Source: Streptomyces sp. TLI_053
GTDB lineage: Bacteria > Actinomycetota > Actinomycetes > Streptomycetales > Streptomycetaceae
Direction of reading: 5' to 3'
Length of the DNA stretch: 64,000 nucleotides
NCBI RefSeq assembly: GCF_900105395.1
Contig: NZ_LT629775.1
Span: forward strand, 8,335,501-8,399,500
This document shows, piece after piece, positions 24,564 to 31,588 of this stretch. The notes under the pieces were generated by a model. The model saw nothing but the letters and a program-made list of their open reading frames with translations. It was not told where the DNA came from and did no database searches. The stretch's first letter is position 1. Each line of letters begins with the position of its first letter. Both the position numbers and the translations under genes were made by a program.

Positions 24564-25430
24564 ATGCTTCTCGTCACAGGTGTCAACGGCGGACTCGGCT
24601 CGCTGGTGCTGGAGCGGCTCGCCGAACGGCCGGGCGGGCCGGAGGGCGTGGTGGCCGGCAGCCGGACGCCGGAGCGCGTGCGGACGGCCGGCGTGCCGGT
24701 GCGCGAGGTCGACTTCGACCGGCCGGAGACGCTGGCCGAGGCCTTCGCCGGGGTGCGCACCCTACTGCTCGTGTCGGCCGGCTACGGCGAGGACGACGTG
24801 GTGATCGCGCGCCACCGGGCGGCGATCGAGGCGGCGGAGCGCGCCGGGGTGGAGCACGTCGTCTACACCAGCCTCTCCGGCGACGGCGACCACCTCCCCT
24901 ACGCGCTCGCGCACCGCTGGACGGAGCGGAGGCTGCGCGAGTCCGCCACCCTGCGCTGGACCGTCCTGCGCAACGGCCTCTACGCGGAACTGCTCGCCGT
25001 TCTGGCCCGGCCGGACGCGGACGGCGTGATCACCGCCCCGCTCGGTGACGGCCGGCTGGCGGCGGTCGCCCGGGAGGACCTCGCCGAGATCGCGGCGAAG
25101 GTCGCGGCGGCACCGGCCGAGCACGCGGGCCGGGTCTACGAGCTGGTCGGCGAGGAGGCGGTGGGCGGCGCCGAGGTCGCCGCGGCGCTCAGCCGCAGCA
25201 GCGGCAGGCCGGTCGAGTACCGCCCCGGCACGCTGGCCGGAGCGCGGGCGGGGATCGCCGCCGCGGGCACGGCGTCCTTCCAGGTACCCATGGTGGTGGG
25301 CACCCTGACGTCGATCGCCCACGGCTTCCTGGCCGGCCCGGGCAAGCCCGGCGACCTCGCCGCCCTGCTCGGCCGGGCCCCGCGGCCGGCCCTGGGGGTG
25401 ATCGCGGCGGGCACCGACGCGGCCTGGTGA
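24564..25430 (+). CDS. NmrA/QOR2-like NAD(P)H-binding protein
   Basis: A 288-residue atypical short-chain dehydrogenase. GVNGGLGSLV (residues 6-15) is the dinucleotide motif, VVAGSRTPERV the second strand and EHVVYTSLSGDGD the third. The YxxxK catalytic pair of classical SDRs is absent, as in NmrA and quinone oxidoreductase 2. ATG 24564 follows GGAGGA and is preferred to an upstream in-frame ATG at 24450. It is divergent from an HxlR regulator. Its final 11 codons are duplicated at 28.65 kb, next to the quinone oxidoreductase gene. Confidence 0.85.
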   Translation: MLLVTGVNGGLGSLVLERLAERPGGPEGVVAGSRTPERVRTAGVPVREVDFDRPETLAEAFAGVRTLLLVSAGYGEDDVVIARHRAAIEAAERAGVEHVVYTSLSGDGDHLPYALAHRWTERRLRESATLRWTVLRNGLYAELLAVLARPDADGVITAPLGDGRLAAVAREDLAEIAAKVAAAPAEHAGRVYELVGEEAVGGAEVAAALSRSSGRPVEYRPGTLAGARAGIAAAGTASFQVPMVVGTLTSIAHGFLAGPGKPGDLAALLGRAPRPALGVIAAGTDAAW

Positions 25431-25580
25431 CGGCGGCGGCCGTCAGCGGCGACCGGCCCCGGTCGGGGGGCACCACCAGACGTCCGGTGGTGGTCCCGTC
25501 GGCGACGCGCTGGACGGGGTCCGGTACGGCCTCGAACAGGGGCCGCCCGGTCACCGGCGGCCGCGCCACGCCCCTGGCGG
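25391..25580. repeat. Left copy of a direct repeat flanking a 3.2-kb island
   Basis: The end of the NmrA-like gene plus the following 150 bp match 28650-28825. Identity covers GTGATCG-CGGCGGGCACCGACGCGG at the left end and the stretch around CGTCCGGTGGTGG at the right, with one 16-bp length difference. In the right block I count 76 matches in 86 aligned positions by hand. Confidence 0.8.
25460..25580 (-). pseudogene. C-terminal fragment of a quinone oxidoreductase gene
   Basis: On the minus strand this reads PVTGRPLFEAVPDPVQRV and ADGTTTGRLVVPP, nearly the same as the last residues of the intact quinone oxidoreductase at 28703 (PFEAVPDAVQRVADGTTTG). Only about 35 codons remain and no start belongs to them. 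It is the relic that shows the NmrA-like gene once met a quinone oxidoreductase gene here, as it does at 28.7 kb. Confidence 0.75.
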
Positions 25581-25583
25581 CCC

Positions 25584-25826
25584 GTCCAACGCCTCTGCAC
25601 CCACGAGGCCGACGGACTGCGCGCCCGCCGCAGCGGACTGCTGCCCATGGAACACGTCACCCGCACCCGGGCCGACGCGCACCCCCTCAGGCTCGAAACC
25701 CTCACCATGACTGCCGCTGCCGCACAACTGACGATCACCCGCCAACCCGTGGACGCGCCAACTGTCCACCTGACCTGCATCGTTGCTGCATCGATTCCAG
25801 CCCACCCGGCCGGGGGCGCGTACTGA
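25584..25826 (+). pseudogene. Coding-like fragment of unknown family
   Basis: In the frame ending at TGA 25824 the sequence is uninterrupted and protein-like (VQRLCTHEADGLRARRSG, then MEHVTRTRADAHPLRLETL and TMTAAAAQLTITRQ), but no ribosome site or start fits its beginning. ATG 25647 would give 59 residues. I read it as the 3' part of a gene truncated by the rearrangement that created the island. Confidence 0.25.
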
Positions 25827-25964
25827 CGGGCGGGCGCCCCTTCGCGCTCCCGTTCACCCGAACGCGCGGAGGCGAGCGTTCACCTTCGGTGCTTCACTAC
25901 CAACTGAGCGCAACACAGCCTCGCCCCACCGGCCCCAGAGGGGCTTGTCAGAAAGGCCACACCA

Positions 25965-26309
25965 ATGCGTCGTTCTGCCACGCGTCTTCGCTTCGCCACC
26001 ATCGCCGCCGTCAGCGCCGGCGCCCTTCTCTTCGCCGTCCCCAACTCGGCCAACGCCGCCGTCGGCGAATTCCTCTACAGGACCGGCCCCGGCATCCCGC
26101 ACGGGCTGACCGACCCGCCGAGCGAGGACTGTCTCAACCTCCCCGGCACCACCGACGACGAGCCGGCCCACCACCCGAGGAACCTCACCCTCTCCACGGC
26201 CACCGTCTTCGCCGAGTTCGACTGCGCGGGCGACGTCTTCTACGTCATGAACCCCGGCAAGATCATCAACACCGGGGGCCTGAAGATCCGCTCGGTCGTC
26301 TTCTCCTGA
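25965..26309 (+). CDS. Small secreted protein, unknown
   Basis: A 114-residue exported protein. The signal peptide runs to about residue 31 (ANA/AVG cleavage). The mature part of about 83 residues contains exactly two cysteines (56 and 87), suggesting one disulfide, and ends in a beta-like VFYVMNPGKIINTGGLKIR stretch. AGAAAGG stands seven bases before the ATG. A perfect 15-bp hairpin follows the stop, so it is a single-gene unit. It lies in the island between the direct repeats. No function is assigned. Confidence 0.75.
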   Translation: MRRSATRLRFATIAAVSAGALLFAVPNSANAAVGEFLYRTGPGIPHGLTDPPSEDCLNLPGTTDDEPAHHPRNLTLSTATVFAEFDCAGDVFYVMNPGKIINTGGLKIRSVVFS

Positions 26310-26328
26310 CATCCGCACCCCGCAGACC

Positions 26329-26361
26329 GGGACGGCCCGGCAGCCACTGCCGGGCCGTCCC
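26329..26361 (+). terminator. 15-bp hairpin terminator
   Basis: GGGACGGCCCGGCAG and CTGCCGGGCCGTCCC pair perfectly around CCA, 19 bp after the stop of the small secreted protein gene. Confidence 0.75.
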
Positions 26362-26382
26362 GCGTCACCACGAGGCACCGGT

Positions 26383-26473
26383 GGAGCCCGTCTCCCCGGG
26401 CGTCGGCTCCGTCATGCTCGATCCTCGCCTCTCGGGGTTCCTCGGCCGGTGATCCTGCTCAGCTCCTCCCGAG
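26383..26473 (-). pseudogene. Relic copy of the secreted-peptide/membrane-protein junction
   Basis: These 91 bp match 27137-27227 in the same orientation, with 13 differences in 87 positions by hand count. The intact copy holds the end of the secreted protein (EELNKMVG stop), the ribosome site and the first codons of the membrane protein (MTELTPEETG). Here the stop TGA has become CGA and the membrane gene loses its frame context after MTEPTPGETGS. A second copy of the pair evidently decayed here. Confidence 0.65.
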
Positions 26474-26529
26474 GCCGACGATTCACCGGTCGAAACGCTC
26501 GAAGGGCGGCCGGCACCCCGAGCGGGCAC

Positions 26530-26800
26530 GGGCCACCCTCCGCCGATCGGTCCGGCAGGCAGCTACGTCCGTGGCCCCCAGCCCGAGCAGCGCGCGACGA
26601 TCAACATCGAACGCACCGTCGTGTGCGCCGGCGACCAGTACCACTGCCCGGCCGGATGGCACGGCGCCGAGGAGCCCACCGTCTAACGGGTCCGCCTCGA
26701 AGCCAGCGCCGCCACCACCTCAACCACCACCCGCGCGCACGCCCCCGGCGCGAACCATGAAGCCGAACGCCCCGCCCCGCCGCCTTCGGCCACCGGGCGT
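26530..26800 (+). pseudogene. Probable decayed gene with in-frame TAA at 26684
   Basis: In one frame the sequence reads EQRATINIERTVVCAGDQY, then HCPAGWHGAEEPTV followed by TAA, and continues RVRLEASAATTSTTTRAHA without further interruption. Both sides look coding, so a sense codon may have become a stop. No start codon with a ribosome site is visible. The family is not recognised; it may be a short actinobacterial accessory protein. Confidence 0.3.
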
Positions 26801-26875
26801 AAAGGCGTTGCCAGGTGGCCGGACGCCCGGGTCATTGTGCGGTGCCGCCCGGCGGCCCGGCGCGCCCGCTGCTGC

Positions 26876-27169
26876 TCACCAAGGCGGCGGCGGCCCATAG
26901 TTGTGGTAGGTCAGAACACCGGCGACGGTCGCCGCGACCATTGAGGCGATTCCTCCCGCCCTGGGGCTCTGTCGCGACCAGGCGCAATACAGCAGGCCCG
27001 CCACCGTGAACGCCAGTCCGGCCTCGTAGACCGGCCATCCGACCGTCCTGCGGAAGCCGTCGGAGCCGAGCCTGAAAAGCGGATAGGTCGCGCTCAGAAG
27101 CAACATCGGGATCGCGAAGAACGTGTCCACCGGATTGGAGCCCGTCTCCTCGGGCGTCAGCTCCGTCAT
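26876..27169 (-). CDS. Small three-helix membrane protein (candidate immunity/partner protein)
   Basis: A 97-residue protein with three hydrophobic segments at about 17-35, 43-65 and 72-90 and an acidic N-terminus (MTELTPEETG). The ATG has GAGG eight bases upstream and begins 26 bp after the secreted-protein stop, so both genes share a transcript. Size, topology and position fit an immunity protein for a secreted antibacterial peptide, but could equally be an unrelated membrane partner. A relic of the same gene pair lies 750 bp away. Confidence 0.6.
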   Translation of the reverse strand: MTELTPEETGSNPVDTFFAIPMLLLSATYPLFRLGSDGFRRTVGWPVYEAGLAFTVAGLLYCAWSRQSPRAGGIASMVAATVAGVLTYHNYGPPPPW

Positions 27170-27195
27170 TCTCGATCCTCGCCTCTCCCGGCTCC

Positions 27196-27654
27196 TCAGC
27201 CGACCATCTTGTTCAGTTCCTCCCACGCCACGCCCTGGGCATAGCCGCCTGCGGCCCACCAAGCGCCACGGACGATGATGTTCTGCTTGCCCATCCAGCT
27301 GTCGAAGGCGCCCTTGCCCTCCTTCGCCTTGGAGACGGCGCTCTTGAAGAGGGCGGGTGACTTCTTCAGGAGGCCGATGATCTTCTTCGCGGCGTCGCCC
27401 TTGCCGCTGTACACGGTGTAGCCCGGCAGTGGGCCCTCCTCCTGTACGGCGTCCTGCTTGATCTCGTCGGCAATGCGCTGGATCTCGGCGAGTTCGGCCG
27501 GGGTGAGCTGGACTGCTTCGACGTCCGCCGTCAGAACCGACGCCGTCGGCCGGGTGGTGTGCGAGGACTGCGCGGCAGTGGCGAGCGGTGCGGCGGCCGT
27601 CAGCGCGGTGATGGCAACGAGAGCAGCGGTGGCGATCCGGACATCGGTACGCAT
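27196..27654 (-). CDS. Secreted protein with cationic amphipathic C-terminus (bacteriocin-like)
   Basis: A 152-residue exported protein. The signal peptide ends near ATA/AQSS (about 27). An acidic propeptide-like segment (about 43-75, LTPAELAEIQRIADEI) precedes a Lys/Gly-rich helical region of about 70 residues (KIIGLLKKSPALFKSAVSKA, then a Trp-rich AWWAAGGYAQGVAW). Acidic leader plus cationic amphipathic tail is a layout seen in membrane-active peptides; I recognise no family. I chose ATG 27654 with AAAGGA upstream over ATG 27675. The upstream region holds an AT-rich palindrome, and the next gene encodes a three-helix membrane protein. Confidence 0.6.
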   Translation of the reverse strand: MRTDVRIATAALVAITALTAAAPLATAAQSSHTTRPTASVLTADVEAVQLTPAELAEIQRIADEIKQDAVQEEGPLPGYTVYSGKGDAAKKIIGLLKKSPALFKSAVSKAKEGKGAFDSWMGKQNIIVRGAWWAAGGYAQGVAWEELNKMVG

Positions 27655-27696
27655 GACTTCTTGGATTCCTTTCATCGATCACCGATCTTGCAAGGC

Positions 27697-27718
27697 AATC
27701 CATGGAATTACATGGATT
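27697..27718. promoter_or_regulatory. AT-rich palindrome upstream of the secreted protein
   Basis: AATCCATG-GAATTA-CATGGATT is a perfect 8-bp inverted repeat, extended to about 12 bp by flanking GGC/GCC with one bulge. It lies 43-64 bp upstream of ATG 27654 in a region much poorer in GC than its surroundings. It could bind the XRE/DUF397-type system encoded next to it. Confidence 0.5.
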
Positions 27719-27889
27719 TGCCCTTGTTCTATGAGGGTCCTTCGGTGACGAGAAGAGCTTCCGTGGTTCCGAGCGCCTTCGCCAGTGTCCATAGGGGCCG
27801 GTGTACGGACGGACACCGCCCCTGCCCGAAGCGCAAGTGTCCGGCGTGGATCGATCACGCAGGCTCAGGCCCACTAGCGACTGGTCTTC

Positions 27890-28284
27890 CCGGGCTCTCG
27901 CCAGAAGCTCCACAAGCGCGCCGGACCGCCGTTGGTCCACGCAGTGATCGACGAAGCGGCATACACCGCCACACGGGCGGAGCGGAGGTCATGCGAGGCC
28001 AACTCGACCATCTCGTCGCGATGGCGAAACGTCCTCACATCGTGCTCCAGGTAGCCCCGTTCTCCATGGTCGACCCCGTGCCGTTCAGTGGCTTTGTCAC
28101 CCTCCTCACATTCACGGACCGGACGGTCGCGGGCTGCACCGGGTCCGCTGACCGGAGGTTCGTGATCCGCGACTCAGACACCGTGACCAGCTGGGAGGGA
28201 GCCTACGATCGTCTCCAGGTAGAGGCGTTGTCGATGGCAGCGACTCTGGATCTGATCCACGAGACGCGAAAGGAGCTGGCATGA
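27890..28284 (+). pseudogene. Frameshifted and truncated XRE/DUF5753 regulator
   Basis: The last 98 codons are a good DUF5753 C-terminus (VMRGQLDHLVAMAKRPHIVL, FSGFVTLLTF, YDRLQVEALSMAA). Just upstream the matching sequence continues in a different frame (RQKLHKRAGPPLVHAVIDEA), so a frameshift lies near 27975. The N-terminal helix-turn-helix is missing altogether. The stop overlaps the DUF397 start (ATGA), the normal coupling of such pairs. The DNA-binding protein is therefore lost while its partner remains. Confidence 0.65.
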
Positions 28285-28490
28285 GGGAGCATGATCTGTC
28301 CAGAGCCGCGTGGTTCAAGTCGAGCCACAGCCAGAACGGCGGTTCGTGTGTTGAAGTAGCAGCCAACCGTTCCGGCGTCGTGCCTGTACGGGACAGCAAG
28401 GACCCCCAGGGGCCTGCGCTGGTCTTCCTGGAGGCGGAGTTCGCAGCGTTCGTCAATGCAGTGCGCGACGGGGAGTTCGGCACCGTCTGA
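28281..28490 (+). CDS. DUF397 protein
   Basis: A 69-residue, complete DUF397 protein. The family signature AAWFKSSHSQNGGSCVEVA (residues 9-27), VPVRDSKDP and the closing FVNAVRDGEFG are present. DUF397 proteins are encoded beside XRE/DUF5753 regulators in actinomycetes and modulate them, in an antitoxin-like fashion in some developmental loci. Here the partner is a pseudogene, so the protein may act on a distant XRE regulator or be on the way to loss. ATGA overlap with the upstream relic. Confidence 0.88.
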   Translation: MREHDLSRAAWFKSSHSQNGGSCVEVAANRSGVVPVRDSKDPQGPALVFLEAEFAAFVNAVRDGEFGTV

Positions 28491-28616
28491 TGTGGCGCCC
28501 CGGGCGCCCGCCGACTGGACCCCGTCGCCGCAAGGAGGCGGGGTCTGTCTTGGCGAAGACTCGCGTTCGGCGGCGACCGCGCACCGGCTGGGGCCGGTGT
28601 CGTACCCGCCGTTGGC

Positions 28617-28639
28617 GGGGCCCTGCTCGGCAGGGCCCC
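28617..28639 (+). terminator. 10-bp hairpin terminator
   Basis: GGGGCCCTGC-TCG-GCAGGGCCCC, 127 bp after the DUF397 stop and just left of the right-hand direct repeat. Confidence 0.55.
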
Positions 28640-28649
28640 GCAGTCACCC

Positions 28650-28825
28650 TGGACGTGATCGTGGCGGGCACCGACGCGGCGTGGTCAGTGGCCGCCGCCG
28701 GTTCAGGGCAGGAGCACCAGCCGTCCGGTGGTGGTTCCGTCGGCGACCCGCTGGACGGCGTCCGGTACGGCTTCGAACGGGAGCCGGCCGGTCACCAGCG
28801 GCCGGACCGCGCCCTTGGCGGCGAG
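28650..28825. repeat. Right copy of the direct repeat flanking the island
   Basis: Matches 25391-25580. It contains a relic of the last codons of an NmrA-like gene (DVIVAGTDAAW in the plus direction) followed by the true 3' end of the quinone oxidoreductase gene on the minus strand. Confidence 0.8.
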
Positions 28826-29713
28826 CGCGCTGAGCTCCCGGTGGACGGCGCGGACCGCCTCGGGGTCGCGGGTCTGATAGAGGCCCCAGTGCAGGCCCAG
28901 GATCGAATAGTTCTTCACCAGGGCGTGGTTGAGTGCGGGTGCCGGGATCTCGCCGCCGGCGAAGCCGACCACCACGATCCGGCCCTCGAAGGCGACACAG
29001 CGGGTGGAGCCGGTGTAGGCCGCGCCGCCTACCGGGTCGAAGACCACGTCCGCGCCCCGGCCGCCGGTGGCGGTCCGGACGGCGGTGACGAAGTCCTCGG
29101 TGGTGCGGTCGACCACCAGGTCGGCCCCCAGCGCGCGGGCGGTGGCCGCCTTGGCGGCCCCGCCGACCACGGCGATCACCCGGGCGCCGGCCGCCCGGCC
29201 GAGCTGGACGGCGGCGCTGCCGACCCCGCCGGCCGCCGCGTGGACCAGCAGCGTCTCGCCGGGGCGCAGCGCGGCCCGCCGGTGCAGGGCGAACCAGGCG
29301 GTCTGGTGGCCGATGTGCAGGGCGGCGGCCTCTGCGTCGTCCAGGGAGTCGGGGGCCCGGAAGGCGGCGGCCGCGTCCAGCAGCGCGTACTCGGCGAAGG
29401 CGCCGTGCGGGAGGACGGGGGTGCCGATCAACCGGTCACCGGGCCGCCACCGCTCGTCCGGGGGGTTGCCCGGCTCCTCCGGAGCGGGGCCCTGGTCGAC
29501 CACCTCGCCGCACAGCTCCACCCCGGGGGTGAACGGCAGCGGCGGCCGCACCTGGTACTGGCCCCGGACCAGCAGCGCGTCCGGGAAGTTGACGGCCGCC
29601 GCCCGGACCCGGAGCAGCAGTTGTCCCGGGCCCGGGACCGGGCGCGGCGCGTCCTCGGCGAGCCGAAGCACCACGCGCGGTTCGCCCGGCTCGGGCACCT
29701 GCCAGGCCCTCAC
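28703..29713 (-). CDS. Zinc-independent NADPH:quinone oxidoreductase family protein
   Basis: A 336-residue medium-chain reductase. The N-terminal GroES-like part has AAAVNFPDALLVRGQYQ and PGVELCGEVV. The dinucleotide site is AAAGGVGSAAVQLG near residue 155, and no zinc-ligand cysteines are present, as in crotonyl- or quinone-reductase types. GTG 29713 overlaps the stop of the SDR gene upstream (GTGA). With two SDR genes it forms a three-gene operon, probably acting on enoyl- or ketoacyl-type intermediates. Its last 35 codons have a duplicate fragment at 25.5 kb. Confidence 0.9.
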   Translation of the reverse strand: MRAWQVPEPGEPRVVLRLAEDAPRPVPGPGQLLLRVRAAAVNFPDALLVRGQYQVRPPLPFTPGVELCGEVVDQGPAPEEPGNPPDERWRPGDRLIGTPVLPHGAFAEYALLDAAAAFRAPDSLDDAEAAALHIGHQTAWFALHRRAALRPGETLLVHAAAGGVGSAAVQLGRAAGARVIAVVGGAAKAATARALGADLVVDRTTEDFVTAVRTATGGRGADVVFDPVGGAAYTGSTRCVAFEGRIVVVGFAGGEIPAPALNHALVKNYSILGLHWGLYQTRDPEAVRAVHRELSALAAKGAVRPLVTGRLPFEAVPDAVQRVADGTTTGRLVLLP

Positions 29714-30576
29714 AGCGCCCCCTCCTGCTCCAGCTGCCGCTGGAGGCGGTTCATCCCGGCCAGCCAGCGGTCCGGTTCCCCGGCGCGGGCGGTGTAGTAG
29801 TCGGCGACCTCGGCGTGCGGCAGGACCAGGAAGCGCTCCGCCGCGACGGCGTCCAGCAGGGCCGTCGCGACCTCCGCCGGTTCCAGCGCGGTGGGTGCGA
29901 GCAGCGCCTCGCCCACTGCGCCGGTGCTCGCCAGCATCGCGGTGCGCACGCCCTGCGGGCAGAGCGCGTGCACCCGCAGCCCGCGGTGCCGGTAGGTGGC
30001 GGCGAGCCACTCGGCGAAGGCGAGCGCGCCGTGCTTGGTGACGGCGTAGGGGGCCGAGCCGAGCATGGTGAGCAGGCCGGCCGCCGAGACGGTGGCGACG
30101 AACCGGCCGTTGCCGCGCTCCAGCCAGTGGGGGAGCAGCAGTTCGGCGGCCCGGACGTGGGCGAGGACGTTGACCTCCCAGGCGGCGGCCCAGGCCTCGG
30201 GTGCGGCGTCCGCGCCGCCGGCCGGGGCGACGCCCGCGTTGGCGCACCAGATGTCGAGTTCGGCGCCGTGCCGGGCGAGCGCTCCCCGGGCGGAGTGGAC
30301 CAGGGCGGCCAGCCCTTCGGCGGAGGCGGCGTCGCCGGGGACGGCGGAGCCGCCGCAGTCGGCCGCGACGGCGCGGGCCGCGGTGCCGTCGAGGTCGTTC
30401 ACCACCACCCGGGCGCCGGCGGCCGCGAAGGCGCGGGCCACGGCGGCGCCGATGCCCCGGCCGGCGCCGGTGACGACGACGCCCTGGCCGGCGAAGGGCC
30501 GGGCGGCGGGGGCGGAGGCGGTCCGGGCGGGGGCGGTTCCCGGGGCGTCGGCCGGCGTGTCGGCCGGGGTGCTCAC
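29710..30576 (-). CDS. Short-chain dehydrogenase/reductase
   Basis: A 288-residue classical SDR after a 30-residue Ala/Thr/Pro leader. TGAGRGIG is the nucleotide motif, NAGVAP the structural motif and YAVTKHG the catalytic YxxxK, with a Ser-Ala before it. The GTG start overlaps the stop of the first SDR gene, and its own stop overlaps the quinone oxidoreductase start, so all three are translationally coupled. Substrate unknown; the context implies a hydroxyacyl or alcohol intermediate of a TetR-regulated catabolic route. Confidence 0.9.
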   Translation of the reverse strand: MSTPADTPADAPGTAPARTASAPAARPFAGQGVVVTGAGRGIGAAVARAFAAAGARVVVNDLDGTAARAVAADCGGSAVPGDAASAEGLAALVHSARGALARHGAELDIWCANAGVAPAGGADAAPEAWAAAWEVNVLAHVRAAELLLPHWLERGNGRFVATVSAAGLLTMLGSAPYAVTKHGALAFAEWLAATYRHRGLRVHALCPQGVRTAMLASTGAVGEALLAPTALEPAEVATALLDAVAAERFLVLPHAEVADYYTARAGEPDRWLAGMNRLQRQLEQEGAL

Positions 30577-31331
30577 AGCCCGCCGCCGAGGGTCACGCCG
30601 CCGTCCACCACCACGGTCTGGCCGGTGATCCAGGCCGCGTCGGGGGAGAGCAGGAAGGCGACCGCGCCCGCGACGTCCTCGGGCAGCCCGAGCCGGCCGA
30701 GCGGGTAGGCGGCGGCGACCTGCTCCTCGCGGCCCTCGTACAGGGCCTCGGCGAACCTGGTCTTGACGACGGCGGGGGCGACCGCGTTGACCCGGATGCC
30801 CTCGGGGCCCAGCTCGGCGGCGAGTTCGGTGGTGAGCCGGATCAGTGCCGCCTTGGAGACCCCGTACATGCCGATGCCGAGCGAGGAGCGCAGACCGGCC
30901 ACCGAGGCGACGTTGACCACCGAGCCGCCGTGCTCGCCCATCCAGGCGGCGTGCGCCCGGCGGGTCCAGGCGAGCGGCGCGAGCACGTTGACGGCGAGGA
31001 TCTTGGCGGCGGCCGCCTCGTCGACGCCGAGGACCGGGCCGTACACCGGGTTGATGCCGGTGTTGTTGACCAGGTGGTCGAGCCGCCCGAAGGCCGCCAC
31101 GGTGCGGGCGACGGCCTCCTCCTGGTGGGCCGGGTCGTCGGCGCGGCCTGCGACGCCGATGGCGACCTCGGGTCCGCCGAGGTCCTGGACCGCCTCGGCG
31201 AGCGGCTCCGCGTTGCGCGCGGTCAGGCACACTCTGGCCCCCCGGGCGACCAGCTCGCGTGCGATGCCGAGGCCGATGCCCCGGCTCGATCCGGTGACGA
31301 CGGCCACCCGGCCCTTGAAGGAGTGCACCAC
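30573..31331 (-). CDS. Short-chain dehydrogenase/reductase, first gene of operon
   Basis: A 252-residue FabG-like SDR. TGSSRGIG (about 11-18), NNTG in place of the usual NNAG, and the catalytic YGVSKAA are present. The C-terminal DGGVTLGGG is typical. The start is GTG 31331 or the adjacent GTG 31328, both behind AGAGGA; I keep the longer. The leader of 70 bp contains no further gene, and the 20-bp operator at 31401-31420 lies just upstream, shared in sequence with the acyl-CoA dehydrogenase operon at 20 kb. Confidence 0.9.
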   Translation of the reverse strand: MVHSFKGRVAVVTGSSRGIGLGIARELVARGARVCLTARNAEPLAEAVQDLGGPEVAIGVAGRADDPAHQEEAVARTVAAFGRLDHLVNNTGINPVYGPVLGVDEAAAAKILAVNVLAPLAWTRRAHAAWMGEHGGSVVNVASVAGLRSSLGIGMYGVSKAALIRLTTELAAELGPEGIRVNAVAPAVVKTRFAEALYEGREEQVAAAYPLGRLGLPEDVAGAVAFLLSPDAAWITGQTVVVDGGVTLGGGL

Positions 31332-31400
31332 GGGGATCCTCTCGGCGTGGACGGCGACCGGCCGACGGGCCCGGTGGCTCGGCTGCCGGTGGAGCGACTG

Positions 31401-31420
31401 CTGACTAAGCGCTTGCTCAG
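31401..31420. promoter_or_regulatory. TetR-type operator upstream of the SDR operon
   Basis: CTGACTAAGCGCTTGCTCAG, the exact reverse complement of the site at 20052-20071. It sits in the divergent region between the SDR operon and the TetR gene at 31589, the likely regulator. Confidence 0.72.
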
Positions 31421-31588
31421 CATGGTGTCGGTGCGACACCCTGTCAACAGCCCCTGGGAGCGCGTCCGGGTGGGTGTCCGGCTGGGTTCCCGGCTGGGTG
31501 CCCGGCTGGGTCTCCCGTCCTCCGCCGGACCGGCCCCGGGCGAATGCCCGTACGACCGCCCGGACGACCGATCTGCGAGGATGGCGCC

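Noticed and set aside
25391..28825. Island as an integrative element with att sites
   Set aside because: No integrase, excisionase or tRNA gene is present, and the repeats are coding remnants of about 170-190 bp, too long and too diverged for att cores.
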